A stretch of DNA of 8,320 nt, taken from assembly GCA_031264825.1 (NCBI GenBank), contig JAISDL010000189.1, positions 1-8,320 on the forward strand. The letters run 5' to 3'. A program made the translations under genes and the position numbers. How positions within the stretch are numbered: the stretch's first letter is position 1; each line of letters starts with the position of its first letter. This document shows, piece by piece, positions 5,544 through 8,320 of this stretch. Source of the DNA: Accumulibacter sp. GTDB lineage: Bacteria; Pseudomonadota; Gammaproteobacteria; Burkholderiales; Rhodocyclaceae. The notes beneath the pieces were generated by a model. That model saw nothing but the letters and a program-made list of their open reading frames with translations, searched no databases and was not told where the DNA came from.

Positions 5544-6514
5544 CGCCGAAACAACGAAACACGCTGATCGTGTCGGGGATGGGGTTCGCCCTCGTCCTGC
5601 CCTTCATCGTATCGAACCCCTCGCACCAGAATTATCTGATTCTCGTCCTGATGTTCGCGCAGATCGGCGTCGCGTGGAACATCCTCGGCGGCTACGTCGG
5701 CCAGGTCTCTCTGGGGCACGTCGCCTTTTTCGGAATCGGCGCCTACACTTCGACCGTCCTTCTGGTCAGCGTGGGCCTGAGTCCGTGGATCGGCATGTTG
5801 ATCGGAGGCGTCGTCGCGGCGTTTTTCGGCCTCCTGATCGGATGGATCTGCTTCCGCTTCAAAGGGCACTATTTCACGATGGCGACGATCGCCGTCGCCG
5901 AAATTCTCCAGGTGCTCTTCACCAACTGGGAAGGCGTCGGCGGCGCCGTCGGCCTCTATGTTCCCCTCGACCAGCAGGGCTGGTGGGCGATGGTCTTCAA
6001 CAGCAAACTGCCGTACTACTACATCGCGCTCGGGCTTTTCGCCGTGACCTTGCTCGCCAACTGGGCGATAGAAAAGAGCTTCCTCGGCTATTATTTCCGC
6101 GCGATCAAGGACGACCCGGAAGCCGCGCGCAGCCTGGGCGTCAGCCTGACCGACTACAAACTCGTCGCGATCGCCATTTCGAGCTTTTTCGCCGCGCTCG
6201 GCGGCTCGTTCTACGCGCAGAAGGAACTCTTCATCGACCCTGGGTCGGTTCTCGTGACCTCGCTCTCGATCAAGATGTCGCTCGTGACGATCCTGGGGGG
6301 AATCGGCAGCCTCTTCGGCCCGCTCGTCGGCTCGGCGCTGCTGACCGGCATCGAGGAAGCGACGCGGCAGATTCTCGGCGGGAGCGGGATGGGCATCGAC
6401 CTGATCATCTACGCCTCGATCATCATCGCCGTCGCGATCTACTACCCGACGGGAATCATCGGTTGGGTCAAAAATATCATGCGGCGCGGCAAAAAGACGG
6501 AGGGCGGCGCATGA
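5540..6514 (+). CDS. livM: HAAT-family ABC transporter permease LivM
   Basis: This 324-residue permease is the partner of LivH. It carries the family signature WNILGGYVGQVSLGH followed by VAFFGIGAY (46-69), then FKGHYFTMATIAVAEI (107-122). An EAA-type loop, AIKDDPEAARSLGV (188-201), is the contact for the ATPases. It continues with SFFAALGGSFYAQ and ILGGIGSLFGPLVGSALL. It has many hydrophobic segments and a basic tail, RRGKKTEGGA. GGGGAG (5528-5533) lies six bases before the ATG, inside livH, and the four-base ATGA overlaps at both ends tie it into livHMGF. A longer frame from 5147 is only the antisense-like shadow over livH followed by the real gene, so the start is ATG 5540. Confidence 0.93.
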   Translation: MTPKQRNTLIVSGMGFALVLPFIVSNPSHQNYLILVLMFAQIGVAWNILGGYVGQVSLGHVAFFGIGAYTSTVLLVSVGLSPWIGMLIGGVVAAFFGLLIGWICFRFKGHYFTMATIAVAEILQVLFTNWEGVGGAVGLYVPLDQQGWWAMVFNSKLPYYYIALGLFAVTLLANWAIEKSFLGYYFRAIKDDPEAARSLGVSLTDYKLVAIAISSFFAALGGSFYAQKELFIDPGSVLVTSLSIKMSLVTILGGIGSLFGPLVGSALLTGIEEATRQILGGSGMGIDLIIYASIIIAVAIYYPTGIIGWVKNIMRRGKKTEGGA

Positions 6515-7224
6515 ACAAGCTCCTCGTTGTCGACAAACTCGGCAAGCATTTCGGCGGCCTCGTCGCCAACGAAGACATTTCCTTCCATCTCGAAGCGGGG
6601 CAGATCGTCGGCCTGATCGGCCCGAACGGCGCAGGAAAGACGACGCTCTTCAACTGCATCGCCGGATTCTACCCGCCGTCCGAAGGGACGATCCGCTTTC
6701 TGGGCAACGACATTACCGGAATGCCGTCGCCGAAAATGGCGCACATGGGAATCGCGCGCACCTTCCAGATCGTCCGCTGCTTCGGGTCGATGACCGTGCT
6801 CGAAAACGTCATGGTCGGAGCGATGCTCAGGAACAAGAGCGTTTCGATCGCGCACGAACGCGCGAGCGACGAACTCGAATTCTGCGGGCTGTCGTCGCGC
6901 GCGAGCGTCCCCGCGAGCGACCTCACCGTCGCCGAGCAGCGGCGGCTCGAAGTCGCGCGCGCGCTGGCGACCGAACCCCACCTTCTCCTCCTCGACGAAA
7001 TGATGGCCGGTCTGACGCCTTCCGAAGTCCAGGAAGCGGTCGGTCTGGTCAAAACGATCCAGAAGCGCGGGATCGCCTGCCTGATCGTCGAACACGTCAT
7101 GGAGGGCATCATGCCGATCGCCGACCACATGATCGTCCTCGACTACGGTCGCAAGATCGCCGAAGGAACGCCCGCGGAAATCAGTTGCGACCCGGTCGTC
7201 CTCGCGGCCTATCTGGGAGAATGA
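6511..7224 (+). CDS. livG: HAAT-family ABC transporter ATP-binding protein LivG (variant signature motif)
   Basis: This 237-residue nucleotide-binding subunit has Walker A GPNGAGKTT (37-45), Q-loop Gln86 in RTFQIVR, Walker B LLLLDE (158-163) and H-loop His195 in IVEHVM, so its own ATP-handling residues are complete. The signature, usually LSGGQ, is LTVAE (138-142) followed by QRRLEVARALA. It lacks the glycines of the consensus. Related LivG subfamilies with LTLAG-type sequences are known to me, so this is a lineage trait rather than decay. The D-loop reads MMAGL. It would power uptake as a heterodimer with LivF under LivHM. ATG 6511 overlaps the livM stop and has GGAGGG (6499-6504) six bases upstream. 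The open frame upstream of it, back to 5674, is not coding. Confidence 0.93.
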   Translation: MNKLLVVDKLGKHFGGLVANEDISFHLEAGQIVGLIGPNGAGKTTLFNCIAGFYPPSEGTIRFLGNDITGMPSPKMAHMGIARTFQIVRCFGSMTVLENVMVGAMLRNKSVSIAHERASDELEFCGLSSRASVPASDLTVAEQRRLEVARALATEPHLLLLDEMMAGLTPSEVQEAVGLVKTIQKRGIACLIVEHVMEGIMPIADHMIVLDYGRKIAEGTPAEISCDPVVLAAYLGE

Positions 7225-7226
7225 CC

Positions 7227-7931
7227 ATGCTCTCATTGCGGAATATCGCCATCGCCTACAACGGCATCCCGGCCGTCCACGACGTGAGCGTCGAAGTGAA
7301 CGACGGCGAGATCGTCGCGCTCGTCGGCGGGAACGGGAACGGAAAATCCTCGACGCTGCGCGCAATCGCCGGCCTGAACCCGCTCGCGCGCGGGAACCTC
7401 GTCTTTGCCGGCGAAGACATTACGCACCTCCCCGCGCACAAGCGCACGTCGCGCGGAATCTGCCTCGTCCCCGAAGGCCGCCGCCTGTTTCCGAAGCTGT
7501 CGGTCGAAAAGAATTTGATGCTCGGCGCTTTTACCCGGAGCGATTCGGAAGAGATTGCGAAATCGCAGGACTACGTCTTCGAGCTGTTCCCGATCCTGAA
7601 AGAGCGCCGCGACCAGATCGCCGGAACCTTGAGCGGCGGGCAGCAACAGATGCTCGCGATCGGTCGCGGGCTGATGGCAAAGCCGCGGCTCCTGATGCTC
7701 GACGAACCCTCGTGGGGTATCGCGCCCAAACTCGTGACGAAAATTCTCGACACGATTCAACAGATCAACGCGTCGGGGCTGACCGTCCTCTTGGTCGAAC
7801 AGAACGTCAAGCGCGCGCTCGAAATAGCGAATCGCGGCTACGTGCTGCAAACCGGGCGCATCGCGCTCTCCGGCAGCGGCCAGGATCTTCTCGGGAACCC
7901 GGAGGTTCAGAAAGCTTACTTGGGAATCTGA
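7227..7931 (+). CDS. livF: HAAT-family ABC transporter ATP-binding protein LivF
   Basis: From ATG 7227 the product has 234 residues. Walker A is GGNGNGKSS (34-42), a variant that keeps the essential Gly-Lys-Ser. LivF-type LVPEGRRLFP follows at 80-89, then a perfect ABC signature LSGGQ (135-139) and Walker B LLMLDE (155-160). The H-loop position is Gln192 in LVEQN, which is usual in LivF proteins. It completes the ATPase heterodimer. Two starts are possible. ATG 7221 forms an ATGA overlap with livG, but GGGAG (7215-7219) is only one base away. ATG 7227, seven bases from that Shine-Dalgarno, is preferred and begins MLSLRNIAIAYNG. The difference is two residues. It is the last gene of the operon. 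Confidence 0.93.
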   Translation: MLSLRNIAIAYNGIPAVHDVSVEVNDGEIVALVGGNGNGKSSTLRAIAGLNPLARGNLVFAGEDITHLPAHKRTSRGICLVPEGRRLFPKLSVEKNLMLGAFTRSDSEEIAKSQDYVFELFPILKERRDQIAGTLSGGQQQMLAIGRGLMAKPRLLMLDEPSWGIAPKLVTKILDTIQQINASGLTVLLVEQNVKRALEIANRGYVLQTGRIALSGSGQDLLGNPEVQKAYLGI

Positions 7932-7964
7932 GGACAGAAGACAGAACGGTCGTCGACCTTCAGG

Positions 7965-8118
7965 TATCAGGAATCAGAGGACAGGAATCAGATCGGTCAG
8001 CGGCGGCTCCGCCGCCGGGGAAAAGCAACAAAACACCGATCGGTTTATCAAAGATTCTTCTCCGGCCGAAGGCCGCATATTTTTCTGTCTCCCGCCTCCT
8101 GTCTCCTGATCCCTGATG
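7965..8118. repeat. Imperfect inverted-repeat element of about 155 bp, MITE-like or REP-like
   Basis: Left arm 7965-7985 and the reverse complement of right arm 8098-8118 agree at 17 of 21 positions, sharing ATCAGG, ATCAG and GACAGG blocks. GGACAG-type units recur outside and inside the arms (7932-7937, 7979-7984, and inverted near 8085-8104). Between the arms lie hairpin CGGCGGC-TCC-GCCGCCG (8001-8017), GATCGGT (7991-7997) facing ACCGATC (8035-8041), and hairpin CGGCC-GAA-GGCCG (8063-8075). No transposase or clear target duplication is visible. It may be a non-autonomous or low-complexity interspersed repeat. Confidence 0.5.
8001..8017. repeat. GC-rich hairpin
   Basis: CGGCGGC (8001-8007) and GCCGCCG (8011-8017) form a perfect 7-bp stem with loop TCC. 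No T run follows (GGGAAAAG), so it is not an intrinsic terminator on the plus strand. It may protect the 3' end of the liv mRNA. Confidence 0.6.
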
Positions 8119-8130
8119 TGCGCCTGCGGA

Positions 8131-8162
8131 ATCGTTGGGCTTCGCAAGCTCAGCCCAACGAT
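8131..8162. repeat. REP-like palindrome
   Basis: ATCGTTGGGCT (8131-8141) and AGCCCAACGAT (8152-8162) are perfect 11-bp inverted repeats around the loop TCGCAAGCTC. The TTGGGC...GCCCAA palindrome with a TTCGC...GCTC core is, to my knowledge, a common interspersed intergenic repeat in beta- and gammaproteobacteria. It lies in the expected place, between convergent genes. It has no T tract, so it is not a classical terminator. Confidence 0.7.
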
Positions 8163-8266
8163 CATGGCGCGGGTCGGCGTCACCCCGTCTAATGAAACAT
8201 TGCCAGTGAGTCACCGATCTTCGAGTTAGAGGCACCAAAAGGGGGGTGCTTGGCCGAGGGGGCGGG

Positions 8267-8320
8267 TTACAGGCATTTGCTCTTTGCGTAATTCATCGCG
8301 GCGTCATTGTCGGCGATGAT
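8267..8320 (-). CDS. Possible 3' end of an unrecognised minus-strand gene
   Basis: On the minus strand a frame enters from the window edge and runs 17 codons (IIADNDAAMNYAKSKCL) to TAA at 8269-8267. It is the only minus-strand frame open at this edge, and the peptide has an ordinary amino-acid composition. That is all the support there is. The length is too short to identify a family, and it would converge with livF across the repeat region. Confidence 0.35.
   Translation of the reverse strand: MIADNDAAMNYAKSKCL

Larger units (their letters stand above)
7932..8266. other. Non-coding repeat-rich region downstream of livF
   Basis: No gene is recognised here. The minus-strand frame that is open at 7960-8238 merely reads through the repeats. 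The region contains an imperfect inverted-repeat element (about 7965-8118), a GC hairpin at 8001-8017, the palindrome ACCGATCGGT (8035-8044) and a REP-like palindrome (8131-8162). The short hairpin CGGCC-GAA-GGCCG (8063-8075), with T residues at 8080-8084, could act as a weak terminator for the liv operon. Confidence 0.55.

Noticed and set aside
5674..6510. Long 5' extension of the livG frame over livM
   Set aside because: The Arg-rich translation is an out-of-frame shadow of livM; the ABC ATPase domain begins at ATG 6511 with its own ribosome binding site.
8231..8252. AGGCACC/GGTGCTT hairpin as a terminator
   Set aside because: The stem is short, includes a wobble pair and has no T run on either strand.

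Overview
The window is GC-rich proteobacterial DNA. GTG and TTG starts, ATGA gene overlaps, a complete Liv-type (HAAT) ABC transporter and a REP-like palindrome of the TTGGGC/GCCCAA type point to a betaproteobacterium or a related proteobacterium. The genus cannot be named from the sequence alone.

Left part (1-2142), a small accessory segment: the first 34 codons of an unrecognised minus-strand gene lie at 1-102. An A-rich spacer leads to a plus-strand RelE/HigB-like toxin (397-684) with its HigA-like antitoxin (688-972). An AbiEi-family type IV antitoxin follows (1199-2017). Its usual partner, the AbiEii nucleotidyltransferase toxin, is absent. A 42-codon stub that starts over the antitoxin stop codon and looks like the AbiEii N-terminus remains at 2014-2142, so the antitoxin appears to be an orphan left by a deletion.

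Middle and right part (2159-7931), a metabolic and transport locus: pxpA (LamB/YcsF family, 5-oxoprolinase subunit A) is followed by a 416-base gap and then livK-livH-livM-livG-livF. These encode a secreted periplasmic binding protein, two permeases and two ATPases. A canonical intrinsic terminator sits between livK and livH, and the last four genes are joined by ATGA overlaps. The position of pxpA, without pxpB or pxpC in view, suggests the transporter may import a lactam, amide or amino-acid-like compound handled by PxpA. This is inference. Departures from consensus in the two ATPases all map to one of the two predicted composite ATP sites.

Right end (7932-8320): a non-coding stretch holds an imperfect inverted-repeat element of about 155 bp, several GC-rich hairpins and an 11-bp perfect REP-like palindrome. 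The last 17 codons of an unrecognised minus-strand frame touch the window edge.

I found no rRNA, tRNA, CRISPR array, transposase or complete mobile element. The most informative point is the abiEii stub beside the intact abiEi. The rest is mostly recognisable biology in a somewhat unusual arrangement.
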